DNA of 64,000 bases from Hybos culiciformis. Its lineage: Eukaryota; Arthropoda; Insecta; Diptera; Hybotidae. The notes beneath the pieces were generated by a model. The model ran no database searches. It was not told the DNA's origin and saw only the letters and a program-made list of their open reading frames with translations. Positions 52,601 through 64,000 of the stretch are shown here, piece by piece. The stretch spans positions 110,420,485-110,484,484 of the forward strand of contig OZ023273.1 in the NCBI GenBank assembly GCA_964007475.1. Reading direction: 5' to 3'. Within the stretch, counting starts at the first letter, position 1, and each line of letters opens with the position of its first letter. The translations under genes were made by a program, and so were the position numbers.

Positions 52601-55600
52601 TTCTACAATATTAGGTCAAAACGGCCAAAATTACAGTTTCGTGATTTATGCACGAGACCGACGATATGTAAATTAAACATGTAATAAAATGAATTTATTA
52701 ATGCTTTCAAAAATAATTTTTTTATTTACATTTATCTAACCCAATTTTTTTTTTATAGAGAACAAATACTAGTAAACATTAAAATACAATTATAATAAAG
52801 GAAATATTTTGTTTATTTTTAAAAGCTTTATAAAAAAAATATTTTAAAAGCTATAAAGCTCTCTCGTTATAGCGTTATATTCTAAAAAAAATAAAAGCTT
52901 GGGGGTCTGATCTAATTTTGTTCAACTTTTTTTATTCGAATTTTTTGTATGGGACTAGTTCCTCTATTTATACTTCCTTTATGGTAAAACTAAATAAAAT
53001 TCTTTTCATATATTGATAATTATCACGTATTTTATTTTGTTTTACTAACACATTCACATAAAAATACCAAAAATAATGTTGTATGAAGCTTCCCATCTTT
53101 CTGTATTCTTAATCTATGGTATTACGTAATATTCAATACGAAACATCTAAATGATTTCATTATTTACGCTGATGCATCTAAATTTTTTCATTATATACGC
53201 TGATGTATCTAAATTTTTTCATTATTCACGCAGATGCATCTATATGATTGCATGTGTATTGACACATATAATACTCCATTTAGTGATCTAAACTCTATAG
53301 CACTAAATACAACATAACGATCCCCAACGCATTAAAATGTTTTATGCTTAAATGTGTTTTTTTTAATATTAACAATTTCAATACCGCCTGCGATGAATAG
53401 ATTAATTTAATATTATTATACCACCCTGTGTGCTGTGAATGGGTTAATCAATGAATTAAAAAAAAACTAAAAACAAATCCTTTTTAAATAAATCACAAAT
53501 TTTCAAACTATTCTGCTTTTTTCTAAAGCAAAGTAGTGGAAATTTTTTTTTATCAACTAGGTAGCATAACATTCTACACAAAAGTTAGGTGTAGTTTTTT
53601 TTAAAGGATTTCAACTCAACAATTTTACTAATTTTGCTTCAGATATTTTTAAAAATATTTTTGCGGTTAATAGCTGTAGAGAATTTTGAAATAACTTTTT
53701 ATATTTTGTTATATTTTGCTTTAACTTTTGGATTTTCACATAATTAAGCTTACGCTTATTTATACACCATTAAGTTTTTTTCGTATACAGAAAAAACAAA
53801 TACCTACGGCAATTTTTGACCCAAAAGTAGATAAAACTTTTTTAAACTCAAAGAGATTTTGTTCTATTTAGGAAAAGGAAAAGTTTAAAAGTTTTCTAGA
53901 TTAAAAAATAATCGTTAAATAAAGTTTTTTAATGTTGCTTAAAGGTAGTTTTTTTTTTAACTTAATTTTTGGGGGAAATCTTAACAAACGATTTAAAGTA
54001 TATTTGCGGATTCGAAATTTTAATTCGATTGAAAAAAATTACAAAAAAATAGTATATTAAAGTAAGTATTTATTCAATCCTAATTTCATGACAAAAAAAT
54101 TTTTCTCATCAATCAAAAGTCGATGGCAAGCAATATTTCACTTATCATAGATTTATCATTTTCTGACAGTTTATTTCTTACATTTAACACATCAAAGTTG
54201 AATAATAAATTGTATAGCCGCAATGCATCAAATATAATTGAGATTTTTTTTTAAATTTATATACATTAGTGTACGATATACATACACACATGCAATAAAC
54301 ATATAGAAGAAACAAAAGGATATTGAAACAAGTAAGGATAATATTTGCCTCGGTTTAACGTTTATTATATAAACTGGGCTGAAATCTTAGGGCTTATGCA
54401 GGTTAATTAAGTGTGATCAATATTTATGATAGATAGTTCTGATAGGTGAAATTCAAACTAAAAAAGATAAAACAATGTTTAACATTCAACCTAACTCTTT
54501 GACGAACCCACCATAATGGAAAAAATTAATATAACTATAAGATAAAATTCAAAAGTTAATAATTTTCAATTAAAAAAAACTCATTCAATTAAAAAATTCC
54601 TGGAATTATATTGGGAATTCTGATTATAAAAAAATTTCGTAATTAAAAAATTTTCTATCATGAGATGTTTCCGAAATGTAGGTATATAATAAAAGCAAGC
54701 AATTATTTGAGTTCAGCAATTATTCATTATTTCATTTCAACACTTTACCTTTCATATTTCTTCCATCTTTTCCAATTTGTGTCCAATTTTCTTTAATATG
54801 CAAGTCATAAAATTCCTTTCTACAATTTGGACAATATAAAGCTTCAGGATATTTACAATCAATTTCATTCAAAATTACATCATCAATATCGTTACCAGGA
54901 ATATCAACAGATGATTCTTTATCAAAATTATTATTCGTAGAATTTTTTAATTTATCTTTGAGATTTCTATTTAAACGTACTAAACGACTAATTTCATCAT
55001 CTTTTTCATATAATTTTTGGTTAATAACTTTCTTTTCACTTTTTAGTTTCGCTTCAAAACAGAGAAGTGATTTTATAATTTTAGATAATTCTTCAGCTCT
55101 ACGTTTTTTCTCTTTGGCTAGTTCATGTTCTAATTGTTGATTTTGTTGATCTAAAAATTGAATCATTTGTATGAATTTTTTACGTTGTGCTGCATCCATC
55201 TTTATTCGCCTCGCTTCAATTTTTAAATTGTCTGATGAGCTTGAGTTTTCTAATACTATTGATGGTGGTGATAATTTGACCTGAAATTAAGATTAAAATA
55301 ATAAATTAAAACTATCTGAGAACTCTGTGCAAAAAGAAATGTATATAATGCAAAAGGATAAATAAATGGAAGTTGTATAATGTTCTATTACTTTAGGAAT
55401 GTTTAGTTTCTTGTTTCTTTTCATATAGCTTTTGAATTAGTTTTAAAGCAATTATTAATTTTGTAAAATAAAAAAAAATTCATATTATTTCAATTATTAC
55501 ATTTTTAGCATATATTTTCACACAAAACTTTGCAGACTAGAAGAACGATTTTGGCTTAGTATCAAATCGAAATTATTTTTAAAATGAAATATTAAATTAA

Positions 55601-58083
55601 AAGAGGATTAATTGAAAACATGTATTATTTCCCATTTTTCAAATGATACTGTTAACATATACTTTTATATTTTCAATCCACAATATAATCCTTTGGTGTC
55701 GAATAAAAATCTAAAAAAAAATTTTATTATTTTTATGATTACAGAATTTATCTATCAATATAGAGTATTATCAAAATTGGAATTTTCATCAATTGATAAT
55801 ACATTTCATTGGAATTATATACCAGCGCAGTACAAGCATATTATTACATATAATACACCTATAAATATTTTCCAAATATTTTGACATAACAAAAACTAAT
55901 ATTTATTGCTTTTATGTACATGGTTTTATTGAAAAAATTATTTTTTTTTGTTAAAGGTGAAAAACTTTTTTATTTTATGATAGTTTTAATAAATAAAATA
56001 AAACAACCATATAAAAAAAAAGAAAATTTCATCGATAATTGATTATTATTTCCCAGCCATAAAATCATTTAAATTCTATTTACGTTAAGTACAAAATAAA
56101 CTCTATCATGGATTTTAGACAAACATTAGTTGAAATTATATGAATATGTTTGAAAGCATTCAAAACTTAAAGCATTTCAATTTAAAATCAATGTACGTGT
56201 TTCTGTTAAAGTCAATTATTGAACATTAAGTATCGATCTCGATAGAGGCTGTTCGTCAAGATATATTTATATGTATAAATTACAAAACTAATTACTTTTT
56301 CGCTTCTCTAAGCTGAAAATTTTAATATTGGAAAATTCTTTAAAATATTTGCACCGGTATACTTACGTAGATTTTTAAGTTTAAAGAATTTAACTTTAAT
56401 CAATATTCGCAGAAGAAGTAAACACCAATTTAAACGAAATTTTAATTTGATTCCATGTATCTTCTTCAGAAGAGATAACAATAATATTTTATTATAATGT
56501 TTGTTAAAACATGAAAAAAAAAACAAAATCAATGGCATTGCTTTATCACCACAATGCAATAAAATTCACATCAAAATAAATTCTTGTAAATATGTTATAT
56601 ACCTAATATGCCTATACAGTTTGAAAAAATATGCAACTACCATTATTCCAATCATATCAATATCATGAAATGCCTTTAAAAAACATTAACATAAAGTTTA
56701 GGGATAATGAATTTTTGATAATATAATTTATCTACAGATAAAACTCAAAGAAAGATAGTTAATAAACTTTATGTTGAACTGAAAAGTCAAAATCAAATTA
56801 TATATTGCTTAAAGTGAGTTCTGTTTTCACTCGAATGGAAAACATAATATGATTTTCGTTTATTTGTAAGTTAAAAAGTTAAATTTATAAAAATTATATG
56901 TAATATTATTTGCGAACATTTTCATCGCATAGAATGAAAAATGAAAAAAAAAAAAAATAAAGTGAATAACCAAATAAATCACATCCATTTAAATTTTAAA
57001 TAAATAATAGATTTTTTTGTAAAAGGATTTCAGAATATATTTTTTGTTAATGAACACATTATGATACGATGAAATGATGATACTGTCGGATATTATATAT
57101 ACTTTTTATGAAAAATGAAAAAAAAGAATGAATCGTTCAAAAAGTATTGAAAAATAATAAAGAATCTTTCGTAATATTTCATCTTTTTTGTTCGATGAAA
57201 TTAGCCTGTTAATATTAAGTGTATGTATTCGATTTTAACAAAATGTGATCAATATAAAAATTCCAACTAAAGAATATTTCAATAGTCTCGTTTAATATCC
57301 CATTATTGCAATGAGGATTTAGAATTTAGAAAATAAATAATATTATTTTATGATATGTTAAACATGATTTATTGAAAATTTTATTTTCGCCATGATTTTA
57401 TTATCATCGTTTTTTTAGCAGACTATTTAAACGCTTTATTGAAAAAATTCAATTGATGTCAGAAGAAGTAATATTTCTCTCGCATTATGAACTAAATAGT
57501 TAATATGATCAAATAATTCTTTTTTTTTTTTTTGAATATAACTAACAATAATATAAAAAGTACTTACCATTTCATTTGATTTTATCCTTTGTACATTATT
57601 TCTATTAATTTTCAAATGTACGCCACTACTATTGCTTGCATCACTGCAATTACCATTCAATTTTTTCAATTTACTTTCATTATTAGTGCTATTTACATTT
57701 CTATTTTGATTTAAATTAGCATTATAATTATTATTTTGGTTATTATTCCCATTTTGAATTTCTGATTTTAATAAACGACCAACAGTTCCATAATTATTAC
57801 TATTCGTATTTGTATTTGTATTATTATTATTATTATTATTACTAAATCTATTATTATTACTGGCTATCTGTTGATTTTTTAGAATTTTCATTTTTTCAAA
57901 ATTACCATTTTGTATGTCAACAGTAACAGCTGTTCCGCCGCCAACCAATACTTCATTTTTAATAAACTTTTCAAGAAAACTTGATGTTACTTTCATTTTA
58001 TCTAATTTAGAATTTTTTATCGCAATTGTCTTATTATTGGAATTAGTTAATCCATAAATTTGTGAATTAATTAAGCTAAACAT
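47390..58083 (-). CDS. Gene B: unrecognised coiled-coil scaffold-like protein with RVxF and SH3-ligand motifs, 3 coding exons, 1,100 aa
   Basis: Exons 57568-58083, 54749-55280 and 47390-49644 join in frame (phase 0, then phase 1) over introns of 2287 and 5104 bp, each with GT-AG borders. Residues 1-172 are Asn-rich, with a seven-Asn run encoded by an AAT microsatellite. Residues 200-290 form a charged coiled coil, and CPNC at 322-325 could be half of a zinc site. RKRVHF at 626-631 fits the RVxF motif that docks protein phosphatase 1. PPALPPKPANL at 720-730 fits a class II SH3 ligand, and Ser-Pro/Lys repeats lie at 839-859. No enzyme domain, signal peptide or membrane helix is seen. These features suggest an intracellular, cytoskeleton- or signalling-linked scaffold; that is inference. 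I do not recognise the family. The ATG follows an in-frame TGA 12 bases upstream, so the start is well set unless a later ATG is used. Confidence 0.8.
50741..50912. mobile_element. 172-bp near-perfect palindrome (MITE-like)
   Basis: The two halves pair almost end to end. ATATGTAAAC pairs with GTTTACATAT, AAATTTGTTA with TAACAAATTT, GTTCTGTAT with ATACAGAAC, and CACAAAAATACATTGACAC with its complement. The tip is GACC-GAA-GGTC, flanked by ATCAC/GTGAT. The centre falls at 50826-50827, exactly midway. There is no ORF and no clear target-site duplication. Confidence 0.8.
51006..51270 (+). repeat. left copy of an inverted pair, about 250 bp
   Basis: It shares with the copy at 52880-53139, in opposite orientation, the blocks ATACCATAGATTAAGAATAC (here ATTACC), AAGCTTCATACAACATT, GGTATTTTATTGTGAAGGTG, TTAGTAAAACCATAAAGGA and TCAGACCCCCAA. 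Identity is about 85% in these blocks. The right copy has an extra 60 or so bases inside TTAGTAAAAC...TTTTACCATAAAGG. Confidence 0.75.
52412..52665. mobile_element. 254-bp MITE with about 37-bp terminal inverted repeats
   Basis: The left end reads ATCGTCGGTCTCATGCAAAA then ATCACGGAACTGCAAA. The right end, on the other strand, reads ATCGTCGGTCTCGTGCATAA then ATCACGAAACTGTAA. Ends match at about 32 of 37 positions. No ORF reaches through it. Target-site duplication is not clear (AT or ATGT on the right). Confidence 0.85.
52880..53139 (-). repeat. right copy of the inverted pair
   Basis: Minus-strand match to 51006-51270, ending at ATTCAATAC. It carries an insertion of about 60 bp next to TTAGTAAAAC, apparently bounded by a short TAGTTTTAC-like repeat. 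Together the copies bracket about 1.6 kb with no transposase ORF. They could be long terminal inverted repeats of one element or two separate insertions. Confidence 0.7.
53145..53245. repeat. 31-bp tandem repeat, about 3.3 copies
   Basis: The unit ATCTAAATTTTTTCATTA followed by TATACGCTGATGT occurs three times exactly in register (53145, 53176, 53207) with few changes, then breaks down at ATCTATATGATTGCATG. It starts six bases past the right inverted copy. Confidence 0.9.
54749..55280 (-). CDS. Gene B exon 2: coiled coil and CxxC
   Basis: The acceptor AATCTTAATTTCAG precedes GTCAAATTATCACC, and donor GTAAAGTG follows ATGAAAG. It encodes residues 173-349 plus one base of codon 350. It opens VKLSPPSIVLENSSSSDNL, then comes the heptad-rich helix (for example IQFLDQQNQQLEHELAKEK) and EALYCPNCRKEFYDLHIKE. 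If unspliced the frame would end four codons later, so the donor call matters. The phase match with exon 3 supports it. Confidence 0.8.
55281..57567 (-). other. Gene B intron 1
   Basis: A 2287-bp intron with a consensus GTAAGT donor and ATTTCAG acceptor. AT-rich; no element, repeat array or extra coding exon is seen. Confidence 0.65.
57568..58083 (-). CDS. Gene B exon 1: start and Asn-rich N-terminus
   Basis: The start context is CGAAAAATGT, with A at -3. The exon encodes MFSLINSQIYGLTNSNNKT onward, with runs of Asn, Asn-Thr and Asn-Tyr. It ends ...IKSNEM at a consensus donor, GTAAGTACTT. The frame past the donor would end after about 43 chance-like codons. Confidence 0.8.
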
Positions 58084-58177
58084 TTTTCGTAGTCATATTT
58101 GTTTTTGACGTTATATTTTGTTGTTTACTATTATTATTATATTCTTTAACTTCAGTAATGATTATTGTTGCAATCAT
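58076..58177 (-). promoter_or_regulatory. upstream ORF overlapping the gene B start codon
   Basis: On the minus strand an ATG at 58175-58177 opens a 33-codon frame that ends at a TAG overlapping the first codons of gene B in another frame. Two shorter upstream ATGs (ATG TAT TAG, and ATG CGA AAT GAT) precede it. Such an arrangement would be expected to lower or gate translation of the main ORF, if these ATGs are in the mature transcript. Confidence 0.45.
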
Positions 58178-58216
58178 TTCGCATTTTTAATTTTTCTAAT
58201 ACATAATAATAATAAT
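58084..58216 (-). other. Gene B 5' UTR part of exon 1
   Basis: A pyrimidine-rich acceptor, TATCTCTTTATTTTCAG, ends just upstream at 58217. The 133 bases before the ATG are therefore likely spliced to a further non-coding exon, which I cannot place. Confidence 0.5.
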
Positions 58217-61200
58217 CTGAAAATAAAGAGATATGCATAAATTAAAAACAAAAATAAATAATAATAAAAAACTTAATAATTTTTTAAAAGTTATATTACG
58301 TGAAATATAAATTTTACAAGGTAAAAAATGAACAAAAATATTGTATTAAAAAAATAAATATGACACTGAAAAAAAAACTGTATAAGGACCCACTATAAAG
58401 TTATAACTAAAACTGCAATATGTACTGGTAGTAAATGAATTGTAGCAAAATTTGCTGCTCGAAAATAATTTTTTTTTTGTTTTTGTATAGCGAAAAATAT
58501 ATAAAAAACACTTTTTTTAAACAATTATGGGTTTCTGAAATTTTATGGCAAATATTGCTATAATCATATGAACAGATTTATTAAAAAGTAAAACTATTAG
58601 CTTCATTTTTCCTTGCTATGATAAAATAACAAATTTTGATAACGTCATTCACTAGTTTGATTTGAACTATTTACAAAGCAAAAAATAAACAAGTAAATGT
58701 AACTGCCGCAGCTATCTTGTTTTCTCAGTGTAGTGATAAAGATCCGTAAAATAGTACTGCACAAACATACTAAGATATTATATTGTTATTGTTAATAGAA
58801 ACTTTTTTCTTATTTTACTAGTTAGTTTCAAGCACATTTTTTAATAAAAGGCTGCAGGACAAAATAAGGTAGTTTAATTCAATTTGTTAAGGATCTTCTA
58901 CTAGACTAGAAGTTACAAAATACAAAATAAATTTCTTAGCCACACATAGTTTGGAATAAAATTAATTTTATTTGGAAAATGAATACATAATGGATATACA
59001 ATAAACTTAATATAACTTAACTTGAAGTATTTTTCTATCATATTTTTTTATCAAACTATCCAGGTTTCAGATATAAGGTGTGCAGTTTTTTTTTAAGCAA
59101 AGCTCCTCAATAAGGTCTTCCGAATTGTTTAAAAAATTTAAAATGAAAAACAGACGAAGATATAATTTATTTCATGATTCGCTGAATTACTATTGCATTG
59201 AAATCAAATTTATAATAAAGTATATAGATTTTTTTAAATAAAGATGAGGAAAATGTAAATTAAAATAAAAAAAATTGCACGCAAAAGTTTTTCGAAATCA
59301 AATGGTGCAATTTTTAAAGTTATTGAGTGTAAATTTTTTTTTGTTTTCACGCGCCAATTATTTGAATTACAATTTTAATTTAAATAAATACAGTGAAAAC
59401 CATATTTCTGCAGTGAAAATTTATTTTTCATTTGTTTTACGATTAACATTATGTGCAATGCAAAAAGTATTAATTTAAATCATTAATCTATTCTTAAAAA
59501 AATTCGGGACATGTGTGATTTATGCAAAACTTATTTTCAACAAAATTTTATTTTATTTTTTTAAATTAAATTTATTAAAAGAGAAAAAGGCAAACTATCA
59601 GAGAATTGAATCTTATTGGACCACCAATCCAATCTATGAGACAGATAAGAATTTTTTCGTGTTGCAAACAATATTGATGGCTATTTTTTCAATTATGTCC
59701 TCACATTTCCTTTTTATTCTTTCCAAACTGCCTACATCATCCAAAAATATTTTAACAAGTGTTTGGCAATTTTTATCTGCATTTCATATCCTCAAATAAT
59801 TTTTAATTGTCTATTATTAAAATAACAATCAATATGAATTGGAATAATTAATGAAATTTAATATAATTTCATTTAATTTAATTGTAAGCCATGAAAAAGT
59901 TCATTATACTATTAATTTAAATTTGAGAGAGAATTTTTGAATAACCATCCGCATATATTTGAAATGAATTTCCCTGCATGAAAAACAAAAATTACAAATA
60001 TTTGTTAAAAAATAACGCAAAATATCAATTTATAATTTTGATTGGCATTCATTTTATAATATAATAATTATAATTAAAATTATATCATTTTATTATTTGT
60101 ACTTATTATTCAATTATACATTATTTTTCAATTTTCTTATTTTCTAGGAAATGTTTTTTATTTTTTATTATGATAATTTTTTTTATTTTAACAATTAAAT
60201 TTATTATATTTTTATCGGTATTTATAATATTATGGTTATGAGAATATGATATAGTATATATTTTAAACAAAATTCCCGGTCAGATGTTTTTTGTTGACGT
60301 TTTTTAAGTAGAATTAAATAAATTTTATTTATCTATTTCAGAATATAGTTCAATACAAAATATTGTTAATTTTATTCGTTTTAAAATACTTTAATATGGA
60401 TTGTTGTGGGCCTATAAATAAAATAAAAACATCTAAATTGAATATTTTATAAACTGAGTTCATTATTTAATGCAATATTTTTTGTTATTATATTTATGAT
60501 GTTTACAATCAATTTACATTTTATAGGTTTTTTTATATTTCAGTTTTGTGTAAATATTTTTTTTTAATGAAAACTTTTTATATAAATTTAATTGTTTATT
60601 ATATTTTTAATTATCATTTTAGATAGGCCAGAAAATAAGACTTTCTACGATATTTAAATGTTTATTAAGGAAAATAAAATTAAAGAAAAGAAATATGAAT
60701 AAATTTTTTATACAAAAAAAAAAGAATTAAAATTCATATTATGCTATTTCATTATCTGTTCTCATAATCGCAATTATTAAAAATTATGTAAACTCCAATA
60801 TTTGCAAATTTTAATTTTAAGATTTTGTAAAATAAACAATAAGTTTTTTGTTTATGATATAATGTTTTCTACTTAAAATAAAACCAATTAAAAAAATCCA
60901 ATAACTAAATTAACCTTCTAGGTAAATTAAGCTTCTATAGGTATCAGCTTTAAAATGATCACATTAACCCAACTTTTGAATTATATTAATCTACAATTTT
61001 CGAACGATTTATTTTGCACAACAAAATAATGAACGACAGCTCCAAATTGATTCAAAATAAAACTTAATATAAAAAAAAAAATAAATCTTATCGTTTGTTC
61101 TTGAAGTTTAATAAGGTCTTTAGAATTATAAACATAAAAAATAAAGTAAAATACAAAATATTTTATCTTATTTTATTTTTTAAATATAATATTATAAAAT

Positions 61201-64000
61201 ACCAAAAAGGTAAAAATTCGTAGCATAATAAGAAAATTAACAAAAAAAAATTCTTGTGCCAAATAATTTAATAAGCTTGAAATAAATGTATACAAACATA
61301 ATTATTGTCATTAATTTTTAAAAATAATTTATGAGACCTTAAAAAATAGTAGTAATAATAATAATAATAATGTAATTATAACATAAATTTTAGAAGAATC
61401 TTTTCAATCCAAATATTAAAGTAAATTAGTTATTTCCTGTTATAATATTTTTAATCTTTTTAAGGTATTGTGACTATGATCGGATCAAGAATATCTTTTA
61501 TTCTTTTTTTTTTATTTTTTGTTATGTTTAGGCAGTTTTATGATCATTATACCACAAAATAAAATAACAAATATTTTGAATGATAAATATAACGATTAAT
61601 TTTTTTTTATGAACTTAAAAATAAAATTATATGTTTTTTTTATTATTATTATTATTATTTTCAAGGCCATTATTGATTTAATTTTTCTAAAAAAAAAAAA
61701 ATCTTTGAAATTAAAAGAGAAATTAATAATTATTTACTATTTTTTATTGTGTAGGTATACATGGTACATACATCAACTACATGTATTTATGTTTTAATGC
61801 CCCTTTAATTAATCATTATACGGTCATTGTTCTCTCATCACAAGTGTATGAAATCTAGAAACAAGGCATTCCTTATGTTTTTTTATAAATCAGAATCACA
61901 ATATTTACATACATACATATTTTGATTATGTGGTTTATAATTGAAGTATATGAAATTTGTTTTTCATTTTTAATATAAATCAAAAATACCATATTTTTAG
62001 ACTTCATTCAAAATTGAGAAAAATTTTAATAATTTGAATGATTTTTCTAGCTTTGACTTAAGCACAGTTGATTGTTATGGATTTTTTTTAACATTTTAAC
62101 TAAATGAGAAACTTTACATTGGTCTGGTCATTTTGCTTACTCAATGGTATTATGGTGTAATGGCAAAAAATTAGTTAAATTTTATATTTTGTAACTGTCC
62201 TAAAACAAAAAAAAATCGAATTAAAACTAAAGCAATGGTTTTTAATTAGTGTAAATTTTAATGAAATTATAAAGGCATTGAGAATTTAATTTGAACATAG
62301 TTGATTTGTGTAACTATTTGAACAAAGATTTGCTTAACAATATATATAAAAATGTGAAATATTAATTAATCAATACATTGAACCAAATTTAGTATAACCA
62401 AACTTGCTGTTAAGATTTCATTAATTAAGAAAATTAAACTTATACAATTACTCATTTTTTTTTTATTAACATTTCATTAGAATTATCATATAAAAATTTT
62501 TATGTACACATTTCTTAAATTAACTGACCTGTCTCACGCCTCCTTACATTTATTGAAGAAAAAAAAATGCTTATCAAATATTAAAAAAAATTCCATAATT
62601 TATTTTGTATTTAATATTTTAATTAAAAAAGAAAAAAGTAAATTTTTGCTCAACAGATCAATTAATAATGCTTTAATTGAAATTTTTCTTTTTTTTGTTA
62701 CCAAAAAGATAATAATCGAAAAAAAATTCAATTAAAAGTAAAATATATGTCTTTAAATTATTTTCCCATGAATTAAATTAGCATTTTATAATTTATTTTT
62801 TTTTTATATAATACTACAACTTTTTTTTTTGCAAAATAACCATAATTTTAGTGAATTTATATAGATTCCTATGTACCGCATGAAATCTGCTAAAATAGAT
62901 CGTACATCTAATAAAAGGGTCATCATCATAGGGTAAATTCGAAGGAAAATTAATTGAACGAAAAATTAAGGGACAAAAAATATTTTTAAAATTCACATTT
63001 ATCCATAATGAGAGGACAATAAAAATTTGTTTTTCATGATTTTGAAGAAAACGAAACAAATTGAATTTTGAGACTCTTTTGAAGATCTCTCTGTTTTAAA
63101 TTTCAATACATAAAAATTTAAAATTATGTGATTTTTGATCAGGTTTTCCAAAATTTTTAGACAAAATCAATAAATTTTGGACATTTAAAGATAATTTAAT
63201 TATGCACATAAGTTACTTAATTTTTGAAGAATTAATAGTAATATGTCATCATTGCTTACGTAGATGTACATGTATTATGTATATTCATTTTGTTATGTGC
63301 TGTACATAAAAGGCACAACTTAATTAAAAAAATAAGCATTATGGTAAGATAATGTTTTTTTCTATATCATTATCATTTACATTAGATATAGAATGTAAAA
63401 AATTTACCACTTCAAAAATAAACTTCAGATATATACTCAACAAAAGCAAGAACCATATAAATGGTTTCCTGAATTTTTGCCTCCAAATTTCCTTTGAATG
63501 AATTTTAATAAAAAAAATTAAGGGTGCAGAGCGTCAATAATACAAAAAAAAAAAAACTAATTACTTTTGGCAAATTTCAATTTATTTTCACATTATTTAT
63601 TCAAAAATTTTTTTTTATTTTTTCAATTCACCATTTATGATATCAATTACCACCTCAAAGTGGATTGAATTCAATTGTTCAATTTTAACCATATCCGATC
63701 AAATTCCATTAAAAAAAAATAGCAAAAATAAAAATGTTTTTATGTCGACAAAAATTTTTCTAATGAATATGAAATTCCTTTTTAAGACTAACTATATGTT
63801 TTCCAAAAATAAAATGAAAAAATTGTATACAGGAAAAATGCAAGTAAATTATTTGAAGAAAAATAAAATTAATAAGATTTTATCTTTAGCGCCACACGAT
63901 ATATTGCAATCGTAAACAAACAAAATAATGTCTAAAATTGGCCTACATATTGATATACTGCCACACATAAAAGGGTATAATTTTTCACTCATTAAATTTA
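58217..64000. other. AT-rich stretch upstream of gene B
   Basis: No supported gene. It should contain the gene B promoter and at least one non-coding first exon, which I cannot place. A less AT-rich patch at about 59580-59800 has open frames on both strands but no recognised domain. (AAT)n and poly-A/T tracts are common. Confidence 0.5.

Larger units (their letters stand above)
49645..54748 (-). other. Gene B intron 2, rich in inverted-repeat elements
   Basis: A 5.1-kb intron with a GTAAAG donor and TTTTTTAG acceptor. The first part in transcript order (53250-54748) and the last part (49645-50740) are plain AT-rich. The middle holds the palindrome at 50741-50912, the inverted pair at 51006-53139, the nested MITE at 52412-52665 and the 31-bp tandem repeat. 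No alternative coding exon is seen. Confidence 0.65.

Noticed and set aside
1..64000. CRISPR array, operon, bacterial insert or symbiont contamination
   Set aside because: Tandem repeats here lack regular unique spacers, both genes have introns, and composition is uniform with the flanks.

Overview
The window reads as nuclear DNA of an animal, most likely an insect. It is extremely AT-rich and full of A/T homopolymers, TA and AAT microsatellites. Its genes are split by introns with GT-AG borders, its start codons sit in an AAAATG-like context, and one protein carries long asparagine runs. The species cannot be named from the sequence. There is no operon, bacterial gene cluster or CRISPR array.

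Only two protein-coding genes can be supported, both on the minus strand, and I assembled each by hand from splice sites. Gene A (about 18.96-23.22 kb, four coding exons, 686 aa) encodes a multi-pass membrane protein with a DUF389 core. This family is best known in bacteria and archaea and has no settled function. Gene B (about 47.3-58.2 kb, three exons seen, 1,100 aa) encodes an unrecognised scaffold-like protein. It has an Asn-rich N-terminus, a coiled coil, a CxxC pair, an RVxF-type (protein phosphatase 1 docking) motif, a PPxLPPKP-type SH3 ligand and Ser-Pro clusters. A short upstream ORF overlaps its start codon. Nothing links the two genes functionally.

The rest is gene-poor. 1-19 kb is AT-rich intergenic sequence with a few short tandem repeats, two MITE-like elements (14.51-14.64 and 15.11-15.36 kb) and a less AT-rich, broken coding-like stretch near 16.5-16.95 kb. 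23.2-47.3 kb holds the most structured non-coding DNA. One 1.4-kb foldback element (25.69-27.10 kb) carries a pair of convergent tRNA-like/SINE-like heads and a 41-42-bp minisatellite. A second element (28.04-28.82 kb) is built from many copies of a TTGTAAGT/ACTTACAA palindrome. The large intron 2 of gene B (49.6-54.7 kb) has been a landing site for inverted-repeat elements: a 172-bp near-perfect palindrome, a pair of about 250-bp inverted copies, a 254-bp MITE nested between them, and a 31-bp tandem repeat just outside. 58.2-64 kb shows no supported gene.

I found no clearly new multi-gene system. The best candidates for a second look are the animal DUF389 gene, the two foldback elements built from short palindromes, and the unassigned 1,100-aa protein.
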